A DNA stretch of 64,000 bases from Flavobacteriaceae bacterium D16 (GCA_021295155.1 JAJTJC010000035.1:434001-498000); one strand, 5' to 3'. Positions 19,110-28,121 are shown, counted from the first letter of the stretch. The notes: generated by a model not told the origin, from the letters alone. Translations and numbers: made by a program.

Positions 19110-19195
19110 ATACTATAAGTATTGCATTTTAGGGGAAATTGTGCTTTGATTTCCCGCTGCAAAAATAACGCAATTATACCAGTCTCGGCAATTAC

Positions 19196-19225
19196 AAAAA
19201 AGAAAGGCGAGGAATATTCCCCGCC
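19196..19225 (-). terminator. Intrinsic terminator for the response regulator gene
   Basis: GGCG-AGGAA and TTCC-CCGCC arms (19206-19225) form a stem that on the minus strand is followed by a T-rich tract. It lies about 85 bp after the stop of the LuxR-type gene. Confidence 0.65.
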
Positions 19226-19247
19226 TTATTCGTTGGTCTCTCAAAAA

Positions 19248-19287
19248 GCAACCCGGATCAAACTAAATGATTTTTGACCCGGATTGC
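19248..19287. terminator. Inverted repeat after the response regulator gene
   Basis: GCAACCCGGATCAAA and TTTTGACCCGGATTGC arms pair with two mismatches. It sits between the stop at 19311 and the better terminator at 19196-19225 and may be an mRNA end-stabilising hairpin or a first attenuator. Confidence 0.45.
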
Positions 19288-19310
19288 CGACAAGAGGATT
19301 CGTTTATCAA

Positions 19311-19940
19311 TCAGGCAAAATCCAGTTGCCTTATTTTGCTTAAGGCTTCGGATTTAGAATTCACATCCAGCTTCAGGTAAATATTCTGAATATGGAAATT
19401 AATGGTGCTGGTAGATACATACAGTTTATTGGCGATGGTCTTGTAGGTATCGCCCTGACAAAGATGTTCTATAATTTGATTTTCCCGTTCTGAGAAAAAC
19501 TTATAGGATTTTCTCCTGAAGGTATCAATGAGCTTTTTAATAATATCATTACTCAGCGCAGCGCCTTCGTCCTTAATTGAATTAAGGGCATGCAACAACC
19601 TTTTAACACTGATAGGCTTGGTTAAATAGCCAGACGCACCATATTTAAAGGCCCTTTTAATAGTATGGAAATCATTTTCATTACTAACCATAAGCACACT
19701 GGCCTCGGGATCTAATTTCCTGAATGCTGAAATGGCCTCAATACCCGTCATCTCAGGTAAATTAACCTCAGAAAGGACAATATCTGGTTTAACCCTCATA
19801 TAATCTTCAAGGGCCTCTTCGGCTGAATTGTATATGCCGATCAGGGTAAAATCATGGTAATTATGAAAATAATACCTGTAGGTTTGATGAAACTTTGGGT
19901 CATTGTCAATGACCATTACTTGGAGTGTCGAAGTTTTCAT
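19311..19940 (-). CDS. LuxR-family response regulator with Glu at the phosphoacceptor position
   Basis: A two-domain regulator of 209 residues: receiver (about 5-125) and LuxR-type helix-turn-helix (about 145-205; FFSERENQIIEHLCQGDTYKTIANKLYVSTSTINFHIQNIYLKL). In the receiver the usual phosphorylated Asp is Glu58 (DIVLSEVNLPEMTG where most have LMDINLPGM), while the acidic pocket D12/D14 and the downstream Ser/Lys positions (VSN, TKP) are kept. The protein may be constitutively active or phosphorylation-independent. No histidine kinase is adjacent. Transcribed away from the PorP-type gene's promoter side, with a 611-bp gap upstream. Confidence 0.9.
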   Translation of the reverse strand: MKTSTLQVMVIDNDPKFHQTYRYYFHNYHDFTLIGIYNSAEEALEDYMRVKPDIVLSEVNLPEMTGIEAISAFRKLDPEASVLMVSNENDFHTIKRAFKYGASGYLTKPISVKRLLHALNSIKDEGAALSNDIIKKLIDTFRRKSYKFFSERENQIIEHLCQGDTYKTIANKLYVSTSTINFHIQNIYLKLDVNSKSEALSKIRQLDFA

Positions 19941-20471
19941 ATTGAATTAATTTGGGATTGTATTATGTTTGAGATTAGTTGATTGGTCCTTAATTCACGA
20001 GCCATAATTAGGCCTGTTTCCAGCAAATACATGAAGGAATTCAGGCAGTTCAATTACCTCAGCTAAAACCATACTATTGCTGGGCAGTATCCGGGGACAC
20101 GGCTCCATCGGCTAGTATTAGCAGATGAGAAAATTCAGTGAATTGGGATTGAAATAAAGATGTTATTTCAGGCTTAACCGGACTGCTGAACTTTTGCGGT
20201 TAAACCAGGAAAAAGATCCTTAGTCAATGTTGAGGAACAAGTATCCTTGGGATGGATATTGCCGGGAGGAGCACCTGATGCTTCCCCTAAATTACGGGTT
20301 AAGTAGAATTCTTTTTTCATAAAACAGAGATTTGGGTTGTACTGTTATGAGGAGAAATTACCAAAAACGACCAATACCGGCATAAGAATTGGCTATATTT
20401 TCGACGTACAACACCCCAAAGCTGCATTTCATCGGGAAAACTGATAAAAATTAACAGGGAAATTTTCAACC
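19941..20471. other. Long gap upstream of the response regulator gene
   Basis: About 530 bp with no ordinary gene. Only short minus-strand frames are seen: a 48-codon one (listed separately) and a weaker 37-codon one at 19995-20108. The rest is unassigned and probably contains the regulator's promoter and leader. Confidence 0.4.
20174..20320 (-). CDS. Possible small peptide gene (48 aa)
   Basis: An ATG-started frame upstream of and codirectional with the response regulator. The peptide starts MKKEFYLTRNLGEAS, has a Pro/Gly-rich middle (GAPPGNIHPKD) and a single Cys (TCSST). I do not recognise a family. It could be a leader or signalling peptide, or a chance frame; no clear ribosome site is visible. 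Confidence 0.25.
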   Translation of the reverse strand: MKKEFYLTRNLGEASGAPPGNIHPKDTCSSTLTKDLFPGLTAKVQQSG

Positions 20472-20512
20472 AAAAAAAGGACCCTAATGCTATTATTTTA
20501 GCAAAAGGATCC
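20472..20512 (-). terminator. Intrinsic terminator of the PorP/SprF-type gene
   Basis: On the minus strand a GGATCC..TTTTGCTA / TAGC..GGGTCC stem is followed by a run of seven T. It starts 39 bp after the gene's stop codon. Confidence 0.8.
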
Positions 20513-20551
20513 TCGTTCGAGTTAATTAAGCGGACTATACTGTGCCTCTAA

Positions 20552-22210
20552 TCAGTCATTAAATTCAACACTGGCACTGGCAACGGGGTTATATACCTCC
20601 ATGATCCATTTCTCATCCCCGTATTGTCCGTTTAAATTAGAGACAAATGCGACTTTTGCATCGTCCTTGGTATTAAAATCGGCCAGATATACATAATACA
20701 ACCCATTCTCTGTATTATAAAATTGCTTAGCATTTAAACCTTTCTGGTTCAGCGTCTTTAGAAAAGCATCTAAATACTTTTTGTTCTTGTAAACGTTAGC
20801 AATTAAGTAATAACCAGATGACACTCCAACGATATCCGACCGATTTTTAGATCGTATTGGTAATTCTTTAAAATCGCGCTTTGTAGGCCTGTTCACTTTT
20901 GTTTTAACAGGGGCAGTGTATGCCAAAGCGGTAGGGATCTTTTGCTCTTTGCTCGCAGGTCCCGGCGTTACCGGGTCTCCATTTCTGATTTCCTTACGGA
21001 TAAGGCGAACAAGCATTTCAAATTTCTTTTCGAACTGTACATCACGAGCCCTTTCTATGGAATCCTGTCTCAAGATCAGTTCATCGAGGATCAGCCTGTT
21101 TTCCATGGCCATAGCGCTCTGGTCTAAGTCGGCTACCACCGGGCTTACTCCAGTTTTCTGTTCAGCCTTAAGCTCCAGGATCTGTTCCTCGTAATTTCGT
21201 ACGATTTGATCAATCTGACGGTCTTTACTGTTATTTACATAACCATCAGGATTGGCATCTTCATCTTTAAATGTATAGGCAAGGGAAAGCTCATGATTCC
21301 AGCCCAGATTTCCTCCTGTTTCGGAAATATCCTTTTCCATGAGATATCCTATCGACAATCTGCGATTCAGGTTAAAACCCATCCCCAGGGAAAGACCATA
21401 GGTTTCGTCGTAGGTAGATTGCAACCAGCCGTAATTAGGCAGGTCCAGTAACAAGGATCCAATATAGGTAAACCGGTCTTCCTGATTTTTGCCAAGTTGC
21501 AGCAAAGGCATAATTCGTCCGTTTTCGAAGATTCCACCTCTGGCATTCAGGGGGTGTGTATACTGCAGTGCAGCCCTCAGATTATCTGTGGTAAGCCCTG
21601 TAACCAGGTTATTGGTTGTTTGGTTGTAGCGGATTAAATCGGTAGCATATAAAGCCACGTCAAATCTTCCAACACTCAGGGCCAGGCCTGGTTCTACAAC
21701 TATTTTACTTTGTTTGCTCGCTTCCTCAAGCGAAGGGTCGTTCTCTGCGGTAACCACTTTGCTTCGGTCAATTCCCTGACTGATGTAGGTAATATTGGTT
21801 CCAAAGGTCAGACTGGTTTTATCACCGAGTTTAACGGCACGTGCATAGTTTGCATTAAAACCAAACTCCTGCATTACACCTTCCCATTGGCCATATAGTC
21901 CAATTCCCAGGGCAGTGCTTTCATTTAGTTTGTTGCTAAAGCCCAGATAGTAATTCTGGATATTATCCTCATAAGAGGCGTATTGATTCCTGTGAAGGAT
22001 ATTGAGATACGATTTATTCTCCCTCACCAGGGAAAAAGTTGGGTTAATCAAAAACCGGTTAAAGAACAACTGGTTATGAAAAGGGCTCTTCACGCTGCTG
22101 AAGTTGCCTGCATTTTCCGTTTCCTGTGCATTGGATTCAACCGTATTCAGGCAAAAGGCCAGAATAAGGACAGGAATGCAATGCTGTAGGTTTAATTTAA
22201 AAGCTTTCAT
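20552..22210 (-). CDS. PorP/SprF family type IX secretion membrane protein with C-terminal SPOR-like domain
   Basis: A 552-residue envelope protein. A signal peptide (about 1-28) is followed by a beta-rich outer-membrane barrel typical of PorP/SprF (HNQLFFNRFLINPTFSLVRENKSYLNILHRNQYASYEDN, then repeated strands), about residues 35-310. A charged, coiled-coil-prone linker (about 325-400) leads to a C-terminal region (about 455-545; GYYLIANVYKNKKYLDAFLKTLNQKG...NGLYYVYLADF) resembling the SPOR peptidoglycan-binding fold. It pairs with the PD40 protein just upstream (142-bp gap), a recurrent neighbourhood for gliding or adhesin secretion. The barrel-plus-SPOR combination could tie the outer membrane to the wall. 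Confidence 0.82.
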   Translation of the reverse strand: MKAFKLNLQHCIPVLILAFCLNTVESNAQETENAGNFSSVKSPFHNQLFFNRFLINPTFSLVRENKSYLNILHRNQYASYEDNIQNYYLGFSNKLNESTALGIGLYGQWEGVMQEFGFNANYARAVKLGDKTSLTFGTNITYISQGIDRSKVVTAENDPSLEEASKQSKIVVEPGLALSVGRFDVALYATDLIRYNQTTNNLVTGLTTDNLRAALQYTHPLNARGGIFENGRIMPLLQLGKNQEDRFTYIGSLLLDLPNYGWLQSTYDETYGLSLGMGFNLNRRLSIGYLMEKDISETGGNLGWNHELSLAYTFKDEDANPDGYVNNSKDRQIDQIVRNYEEQILELKAEQKTGVSPVVADLDQSAMAMENRLILDELILRQDSIERARDVQFEKKFEMLVRLIRKEIRNGDPVTPGPASKEQKIPTALAYTAPVKTKVNRPTKRDFKELPIRSKNRSDIVGVSSGYYLIANVYKNKKYLDAFLKTLNQKGLNAKQFYNTENGLYYVYLADFNTKDDAKVAFVSNLNGQYGDEKWIMEVYNPVASASVEFND

Positions 22211-22352
22211 TGGGTTGTATTTTTTATCAGGTGCCAGGCGCGGAGCTACTGTTGTTCTACCAGTATACTCCGCTACCGGTCACCAGACAATCGCTGGGTG
22301 ATTTATTTCCCGGAAAACTCATCCGGGTAGGGAACCTGAGGTTCCAGCGCTT

Positions 22353-23609
22353 TTAGTCCTCGTATTCAAATACAGTGTTGGAATATCCTGTATCTATCTG
22401 CGTGGGTAATAATTCGATGAATTTATTCCGATTTTCCGCAAGGCTGTTTTCCTTCTTATCACCATAGGAGAAAACCAGTTCCTGAACATCCGCAGTTTGT
22501 TTTCCACGGTTGGAGACCACATAGGCCAGGCCTTTATCTGCTTGTACCTTAAGGGCAAAATCATCATCCCTGCTATTAAAAGGGGCGCCAATATTCATGG
22601 CCAGACCAACTTGATTAGAAGCAACCTGCACGGCAAATAAATCCAGTCCTCCGTAGCCATCACGTCCATCTGAGGCAAAAAACAGCAGGTTATCACCCAC
22701 TACACTAGGGTATAGATCGTTCTTTCTGGAGTTTACTTTGGTGCCCAGGTTTTTAGCCATTCCGAGGCTTCCATCTCCCTTAATATCCGAAACATAGATA
22801 TCATACTTTCCAAAGGTGCCAGGCATATCCGAGGCAAAAAACAAACGTTTTCCGTCATTAGATATCGCGGGGTGAAGGGCTGACGCGTACTTGGGGCATA
22901 CGGCCACTTCCTCAACTTGCGTCCATTCATTACCCACCTTCTTAGCCTTAAATATTTTGGTCAAGGGTTGCTTTTTAGAAAACACACCGTATAGGGGCTT
23001 TACATGGACCACCTTGGTAAAGTAGGCCGTGCGACCATCTGCACTCACTGCTACCGGCGGAGCATAAGATGCGCCTTTCCTGCTGGCCACATTGGCATAG
23101 GACTGATGTTCCGGGAACGAAACAGTATTAGTTGTTCCATTGCGGCTTCCAAAATCCGGCATGCTATAGTTTTCGGCTAGTTGACGCGTGAGTTTGTCCT
23201 GCGATGGACCTTGATCTATCTGATAGTCCTCTTTGATCCGGGAATACCAGTCGCGTTGGGCTACCACAGGTGCAGATTTCTCAAGTCCGGCCTGTTGCCG
23301 GGCGTAAAGATATCGTTCGTGATAGCTCTGCGAAACATTGTCTACTCCGCTGAGATCAATAAGTTTCTGATACCAAAATACCGCTGTTTCATAGTTTTCA
23401 GAGAGGAAGTTTACATTACCAAGGTCTTCAAAGACTTCCTGGTCTGTATACCCAAGCCTGATCAGCTTCTGGTAATCCTTGATTCGTTTTTCAGCCTCCT
23501 TCTGTTTTATATACTCTGTACTTGCATTGGTCCGTTGTGCAGACACTGTAAAGCACATTAAGAGTAACAGGGAAGCTAATGCTCTGCTGTAGGTTATTAT
23601 TCGATTCAT
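22353..23609 (-). CDS. Exported TPR plus PD40 (WD40-like beta-propeller) protein
   Basis: An envelope protein of 418 residues when started at the ATG at 23609, preferred over 23639 because MNRIITYSRALASLLLLMCFTVSAQ then forms a clean signal peptide. Residues about 35-75 look like one or two TPR helices (FEDLGNVNFLSENYETAVFWYQKLIDL), followed by PD40 blades (AISNDGKRLFFASDMPGTFGKYDIYVSDI; NDLYPSVVGDNLLFFASDGRDGYGGLDLFAV). Many relatives end with an OmpA domain; none is visible here. Neighbouring the PorP/SprF-type gene it probably belongs to a secretion or surface-adhesion complex. Confidence 0.82.
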   Translation of the reverse strand: MNRIITYSRALASLLLLMCFTVSAQRTNASTEYIKQKEAEKRIKDYQKLIRLGYTDQEVFEDLGNVNFLSENYETAVFWYQKLIDLSGVDNVSQSYHERYLYARQQAGLEKSAPVVAQRDWYSRIKEDYQIDQGPSQDKLTRQLAENYSMPDFGSRNGTTNTVSFPEHQSYANVASRKGASYAPPVAVSADGRTAYFTKVVHVKPLYGVFSKKQPLTKIFKAKKVGNEWTQVEEVAVCPKYASALHPAISNDGKRLFFASDMPGTFGKYDIYVSDIKGDGSLGMAKNLGTKVNSRKNDLYPSVVGDNLLFFASDGRDGYGGLDLFAVQVASNQVGLAMNIGAPFNSRDDDFALKVQADKGLAYVVSNRGKQTADVQELVFSYGDKKENSLAENRNKFIELLPTQIDTGYSNTVFEYED

Positions 23610-23937
23610 AATACAAGATATTGGGGTTTGTTTGGCCAAATTTCGAAAGAGTGTCTAAGTAAGCATTATGAATTTTTCATAGGTTTTGGTGCTTTTCGGG
23701 TGATTTTCTGTTAAAAGTTGACGAAAACCCTATGAATTTTTATCAGTTTCGGGGAAATGCCCTTTTTTATCGCCAAACGTATTCGGAATACCCCCTTTTA
23801 TAAAAATAGGGTCCTTTTAGCTTTTATTTTACCGGATAATATTGACGTTTATCGAAGCCAAAACATCAAAAAATTGGAATAAAACGAACTTTTAGCTTCA
23901 ATTGAGATAGATATGCTCTAAATTGGAAAGGCTGAGT
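23610..23937. other. Gene-free stretch upstream of the PD40 gene
   Basis: About 330 A/T-rich bases with no frame worth calling. The 11-mer TATGAATTTTT occurs twice (near 23669 and 23731), flanked by CATAGG and CCTATG-like bases, so a regulatory site for the PD40/PorP genes is possible. Confidence 0.3.
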
Positions 23938-24690
23938 TTAGAAGAACCATAGTTTGATCGCCATAAGGACAACCATCACCACCAGGAAAGTTTTCACAAA
24001 TCCGTCTCCTTTGGCCACTGAAATCCGACTGGAGAGCCACGCCCCTGCTCCATTACCTATGGCCAGAACAAGACCAACCTTCCAGAGGACTTTATCATTA
24101 TAGATAAAAACCGCCAGTGCAGATAAGGTATAGATAAAGACCACGGCCACTTTGGTAGCATTGGCGCGTACCAGTGTCATCCGATTCACCTGATTAAGGA
24201 AAAGCAGGATTATAAAACCAATACCAGCGTTGATAAACCCCCCATAGATCCCAAAGAAAAAGAAAGCTACTACTCCTATCCAGCGGTATTTGCCTGTAAT
24301 CCGTTCTTCCAGATCTGCCAGGCTTACCTTGGGTTTGAAAACGATGAGCAGAACCACGGCAATCATGATAATAGCCAGGATGCGGTTAAAGGTTTCTCCC
24401 CGTATGTCCACGGCGATGTAGGCGCCCAGAATGGCCCCGAGGAGTGCTGAAACACCCAGGTAGAGGTTAAAGGGGTAGGTAGAAACCCCTTTACTTTTAA
24501 AGCCCGCTACGCCAATAGCGGTTTGAATAACAATGGCCACTCGATTGGTACCGTTAGCAACGCTGGGAGGCAGCCCCAAGAAGATCAGGACAGGGAGTGA
24601 TATCAGGGAAGCACCGCCGGCAATAGTATTGATAAAGCCCACTACAAAGCCTACGCCTACTAGTAATAGATAATGGTACCATTCTTCCAT
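23938..24690 (-). CDS. TauE/SafE family sulfite exporter-like permease
   Basis: A 250-residue inner-membrane protein with about eight hydrophobic segments arranged as two repeats; GFINTIAGGASLISLPVLIFLGLPPSVANGTNRVAI in the first half and GIYGGFINAGIGFIILLFL in the second are the family hallmarks. Members export sulfite, sulfoacetate or other small anions; the substrate is unknown. It is the last backbone gene before the tRNA and accessory region. Confidence 0.9.
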   Translation of the reverse strand: MEEWYHYLLLVGVGFVVGFINTIAGGASLISLPVLIFLGLPPSVANGTNRVAIVIQTAIGVAGFKSKGVSTYPFNLYLGVSALLGAILGAYIAVDIRGETFNRILAIIMIAVVLLIVFKPKVSLADLEERITGKYRWIGVVAFFFFGIYGGFINAGIGFIILLFLNQVNRMTLVRANATKVAVVFIYTLSALAVFIYNDKVLWKVGLVLAIGNGAGAWLSSRISVAKGDGFVKTFLVVMVVLMAIKLWFF

Positions 24691-24780
24691 GGGCTAAAAA
24701 TAAGGGGTTGTGGTTTAATAACATTCATCAGCAGTAAAATAAATACAGGTGAAAGTATTTAGGAAAACCAAAAAGCTTAG

Positions 24781-24788
24781 TATATTTG
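24781..24788 (+). promoter_or_regulatory. -7 box of the tRNA-Ser promoter
   Basis: TATATTTG is an exact match to the Bacteroidota TAnnTTTG box and lies 10 bp before the tRNA. A TTTA about 20 bp further upstream is an imperfect -33 element. Confidence 0.6.
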
Positions 24789-24798
24789 CGCCGCATTA

Positions 24799-24883
24799 GG
24801 AGGAATGGCAGAGTGGTCGAATGCGGCAGTCTTGAAAACTGTTGAGGGTCACACCTCCGGGGGTTCGAATCCCTCTTCCTCCG
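24799..24883 (+). tRNA. tRNA-Ser(TGA)
   Basis: A class II tRNA with long variable arm: acceptor arms GGAGGAA and TTCCTCC pair exactly, the anticodon loop CTTGAAA has TGA, and GGGTTCGAATCCC forms the T arm. CCA is not encoded. Its 3' end is followed within 250 bp by an integrase gene, the classic layout of an integration site; I saw no second copy of its 3' end in the window. Confidence 0.96.
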
Positions 24884-24908
24884 CTCGGTAGACATCAAAA
24901 ACTACCAT

Positions 24909-24945
24909 AAACCCTGTAAACATATGATTTACAGGGTTTTTCATT
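24909..24945 (+). terminator. Terminator after tRNA-Ser
   Basis: A perfect 12-bp stem (AAACCCTGTAAA / TTTACAGGGTTT) with an 7-base loop followed by a T run, 26 bp after the tRNA. Confidence 0.85.
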
Positions 24946-24980
24946 TTTTATGATTTCATTTCATATCAAATAATAGCATA

Positions 24981-25029
24981 AAAAAAGTGCCCCTTTCGGT
25001 GCCCTTCATCTAACTTCAAAAAGGGGCAC
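24981..25029 (-). terminator. Minus-strand terminator-like hairpin between tRNA and integrase
   Basis: GTGCCCCTTT and AAAAAGGGGCAC arms, followed on the minus strand by seven T. No minus-strand gene precedes it, since the next gene is the plus-strand integrase; it may be a remnant of a lost gene or an element end. Confidence 0.5.
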
Positions 25030-25132
25030 CTAATTGCAAATAAAATGTTGTTTATCAGATACTTACAACGATCACTTTTTAATATATTTTTCCTAAATTC
25101 AGGGGAAATAATGTTAAATCGGTGTCACTTTT

Positions 25133-26365
25133 ATGTATTCACTACTTTTTTATCTCAGAAAATACAAAACCGACCGCGTGGGCAGGTCAATGATTTATGT
25201 TCGAATAACGGCAAACGGCAAGCGTGCAGAATTTAGTACCGGTCGTAAGGTACACCCCAGCAAATGGGACTCCGCTTACGGAAAGGTACTTGGTTTTTCA
25301 CAGGAAGTGAGACAGTTAAATGCACAATTGGCAAAGATTAAAACGGATCTTTATCGCTATGCCGAGAAGTTAGGAGATAGGGAAGAACCCATAACCGCGG
25401 TGTCACTAAAAGAGTCTTATTTGGGGTTGAACAAGCCAGTAAAGATGCTTCTCGAAATCTTCCAGGAACATAATGATCGGGTTGATAAATTAGTTGGTCA
25501 GGATTTTGCCGCCGGCACTGCAGAACGATACCGTACTGCCGAAAGTCACTTGGCGAAATACATTCAGCATGATTATGGAAAGAAAGACATTCCGGTCAAA
25601 CAAGTAGACCACGCCTTCATTACGGGCTTTGAATACTATCTTAAAACACGACGGAAGTGCAGCCATAATACAGCTATCAAATACGTGGTTAATTTTAAGA
25701 AGATCATCCGCATAGCCTATGCCAATGGATGGATTACCAAAGACCCCTTTGCTAGTTATAAGGTGAGGTTGAAAAATGTAGAGCGAGAATTTCTTACTGC
25801 CGAGGAACTACAGCAGCTGATGGACACTCCATTTCAACACCAGAGGTTGGAACATGTAAGGGATTGCTTTGTTTTCTGTTGTTTTACGGGACTGGCCTAT
25901 GCCGATGTTAAAAAATTGACCCATGATGATTTTGTTACAGGTATAGATGGGGAACTGTGGATAAATACCAAACGCACGAAGACCAAAACAAAAAGTAATA
26001 TTCCGGTATTGCCCACGGCCCTTATGATATTAGAGAAATATGAGGACAACCCGTATTTAGTTAACAACAGAGTTCTTCCCGTGCTGACCAATCAGAAGAT
26101 GAATGCGTATTTAAAGGAAATAGCTGTGTTGAGTGGTATTAAAAAGAACCTGACCACACATTTGGCCAGGCACACATTTGCTAACACTGTAACGCTTTCC
26201 AATGGCGTTTCAATTGAATCTGTAAGTAAGATGCTAGGACATAAATCGCTTAGAACTACACAGCATTATGCGAAAATTTTAAATCGCAAGGTGAGTGAGG
26301 ATATGCAGATGTTGAAAGAAAAATTGCAGGTAAAGGATAGAATACATAGATCTAATCAACCTTGA
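25133..26365 (+). CDS. Bacteroidota-type tyrosine recombinase (phage/conjugative-element integrase)
   Basis: A 410-residue site-specific recombinase: N-terminal arm-binding domain (YLRKYKTDRVGRSMIYVRITANGKRAEFSTGRKV, about 8-45), SAM-like core-binding domain (about 105-200), and catalytic domain with H343-x-x-R346 (HLARHTFA), the GHKSLRTTQHYAKI block and nucleophile Y379. The first catalytic Arg position reads Ala255 (CFTGLAYADVKKL), as in a subset of Bacteroidota integrases such as IntDOT that lack Arg I. It has no IntI-specific insert and is larger than IntI (about 320-340 aa), so it is not a classical integron integrase. Most likely it integrated an element at the tRNA-Ser 249 bp upstream. 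It is nonetheless the only recombinase near the left end of the cassette array. Confidence 0.92.
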   Translation: MYSLLFYLRKYKTDRVGRSMIYVRITANGKRAEFSTGRKVHPSKWDSAYGKVLGFSQEVRQLNAQLAKIKTDLYRYAEKLGDREEPITAVSLKESYLGLNKPVKMLLEIFQEHNDRVDKLVGQDFAAGTAERYRTAESHLAKYIQHDYGKKDIPVKQVDHAFITGFEYYLKTRRKCSHNTAIKYVVNFKKIIRIAYANGWITKDPFASYKVRLKNVEREFLTAEELQQLMDTPFQHQRLEHVRDCFVFCCFTGLAYADVKKLTHDDFVTGIDGELWINTKRTKTKTKSNIPVLPTALMILEKYEDNPYLVNNRVLPVLTNQKMNAYLKEIAVLSGIKKNLTTHLARHTFANTVTLSNGVSIESVSKMLGHKSLRTTQHYAKILNRKVSEDMQMLKEKLQVKDRIHRSNQP

Positions 26366-26462
26366 ATCATTAGAAATGATTTAAGGTAAGTAACGCTTTT
26401 AATCGACTACATTTGAAAGGTATATTGCATTTACACCTACTGAAACGCACTAATAATATAGC

Positions 26463-27452
26463 ATGGGCAAAAATAGCAACATAGAAATTTATCAGAGTTC
26501 CGATGGCCAAACTAAAGTCGAAGTAACTTTTGATGATGAAACAGTTTGGCTAAATCAGGAGCAATTAGGTCTTCTTTTTGAACGGGACAGAACGGTTGTA
26601 GGCAGACATATAAGAAATATTTTCAAGGAAGGTGAATTGGAAGAAGATGTGGTATGTGCAAATTTTGCACACACCACTCAACATGGTGCTATACAGGGGA
26701 AGACACAAACTAAAACAACAAAGTACTATAATTTAGATGTTATTATTTCAGTGGGGTACAGAATCAAATCCATTAGGGGTACCCAATTTCGGCAATGGGC
26801 TAGCCAAAGATTAAAAGATTACTTGATTAAAGGGTATGCTCTCAATCAAAGGCGGTTAGAACAAACCAATCAGGAAATTCGGGTGCTTCGATCCGGAATC
26901 CGAATACTAAGCAGAGCAATAGAAGACAAAGCACAAGAACAGAAACTCGAATGGCTTGATCAGTTTGCTAAAGGTCTTACACTATTGGATGACTATGATC
27001 ACGAAAGACTCGATTCGACTGGGCTCACCAAGATAAAAACAAAATATCCATCCAAAGAAGAATATCAATTAATCATAGACCAAATGAAAGAAGAGTTTAA
27101 CTCTGATGTCTTTGGGCTGGAGAAAGATAAAAGTTTTGAAAGTGCCATTTCCCAAATCTCAAAAGGATTTCGAGATCAGGACTTTTATCCTAGCATAGAG
27201 GAAAAAGCTGCTGCCTTGCTGTATTTGATTACCAAGAACCATGCATTTACAGACGGCAACAAGAGAATCGCAGCTGCCTGTTTTCTCCTGTTTCTTGAAA
27301 TGAATAGTATGTTAATGAATAATGGAATTCCAATAATTAGTAATGAGGCTCTGGCTAGCCTTACTCTCTTTGTAGCAGCAAGCAATCCTGATGAAATGGA
27401 AACTGTAAAAAATCTAATTGTAAGTATTCTCAATAGAAACAAAGTAGAATAA
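26463..27452 (+). CDS. RhuM family protein with C-terminal Fic/DOC domain
   Basis: A 329-residue two-domain protein. The N-terminal part (about 5-125; IEIYQSSDGQTKVEVTFDDETVWLNQEQLGLLFERDRTVVGRHIRNIF, then TKYYNLDVIISVGYRI) is the RhuM/virulence-protein DNA-binding-like domain. The C-terminal part carries a Fic motif at about 260-268 (HAFTDGNKR), which in active enzymes transfers AMP or phosphate to a target protein. Such genes are common on integrative elements and resemble toxin modules; no separate antitoxin gene is seen. Located 97 bp after the integrase and probably part of the same island. Confidence 0.9.
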   Translation: MGKNSNIEIYQSSDGQTKVEVTFDDETVWLNQEQLGLLFERDRTVVGRHIRNIFKEGELEEDVVCANFAHTTQHGAIQGKTQTKTTKYYNLDVIISVGYRIKSIRGTQFRQWASQRLKDYLIKGYALNQRRLEQTNQEIRVLRSGIRILSRAIEDKAQEQKLEWLDQFAKGLTLLDDYDHERLDSTGLTKIKTKYPSKEEYQLIIDQMKEEFNSDVFGLEKDKSFESAISQISKGFRDQDFYPSIEEKAAALLYLITKNHAFTDGNKRIAAACFLLFLEMNSMLMNNGIPIISNEALASLTLFVAASNPDEMETVKNLIVSILNRNKVE

Positions 27453-28096
27453 CAGTCTCGTTGTTATTGTCCCAAAGCCTTACCCTTAAACTTTGCGCGT
27501 GGTTCCTGTCGGGTTTTTGTAGTGTTCCGACAGATAAACGTAAAGCAAAAACCCTATAGGGCGCACTTACAATGTTTCGATTCTTGTCGAAATAGAATAA
27601 CTCTCCGAGTTTTTTCCAGTTCGACAAGCCATTCATCAACTAAAGCAGAAAAACCAATAAAATTAATCACAAAAAAAGGTTGCTCAAATTCATACAATTG
27701 GCACTAAATAATATTTTTTTCGTTAAAAACTATCAGTATTTATAGGGGCTCCCAAGGTTTTTCACGAAAAAACTTTTCATAACATAATTTTAATTAATTG
27801 AAAATCAATTACTTAAAAATAGTAACATCGCTTTAGCGTGTTACCCTCTTGCTTTTCCGCCCTTAGTTTTACAAACACGCTTTATATAGAGAATTTTTTA
27901 GGATAAGCATTGCTGGTAATCAGTAACTTCTTATCGGGGGAAAACGCTCAATAATTATAATCTGTGACCAAAACTGATAAGGGCGAATTATACGCATATT
28001 GATGTTTTACTGTAAGAATTAAAAATTAGGTAGGAATATGCCAATTGCAGAAAATTCCTCCAAAATTTGATGATTTATTATCTTAGCTGTAAGTGA
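27453..28096. other. Gene-free region between RhuM-Fic gene and the cassette array
   Basis: About 640 A/T-rich bases without a convincing gene on either strand. It holds a hairpin at 27506-27533 (CTGTCGG / CCGACAG, 14-base loop), a second motif pair TCGATTCTTGTCGAA / TTCGACAAG near 27577-27634, and TATCTTAG at 28079-28086, which matches the promoter-like box found inside most attC sites. In a standard integron this position would hold attI and the cassette promoter. Confidence 0.5.
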
Positions 28097-28121
28097 TATA
28101 TAGTACATAATGTGCTATATA
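28097..28121. promoter_or_regulatory. 25-bp near-perfect palindrome just before the first cassette (attI-like candidate)
   Basis: Arms TATATAG and CTATATA enclose ACAT and ATGT around a central A; only one of twelve base pairs fails. It ends five bases before the first cassette core GTTAGGT (28127-28133). It could be a recombinase or repressor site marking the array's insertion point. Confidence 0.45.

Noticed and set aside
25133-26365. The tyrosine recombinase as a classical IntI
   Set aside because: It has the N-terminal arm-binding domain and length of Bacteroidota element integrases, lacks the IntI-specific insert and the first catalytic Arg, and is codirectional with the cassettes.
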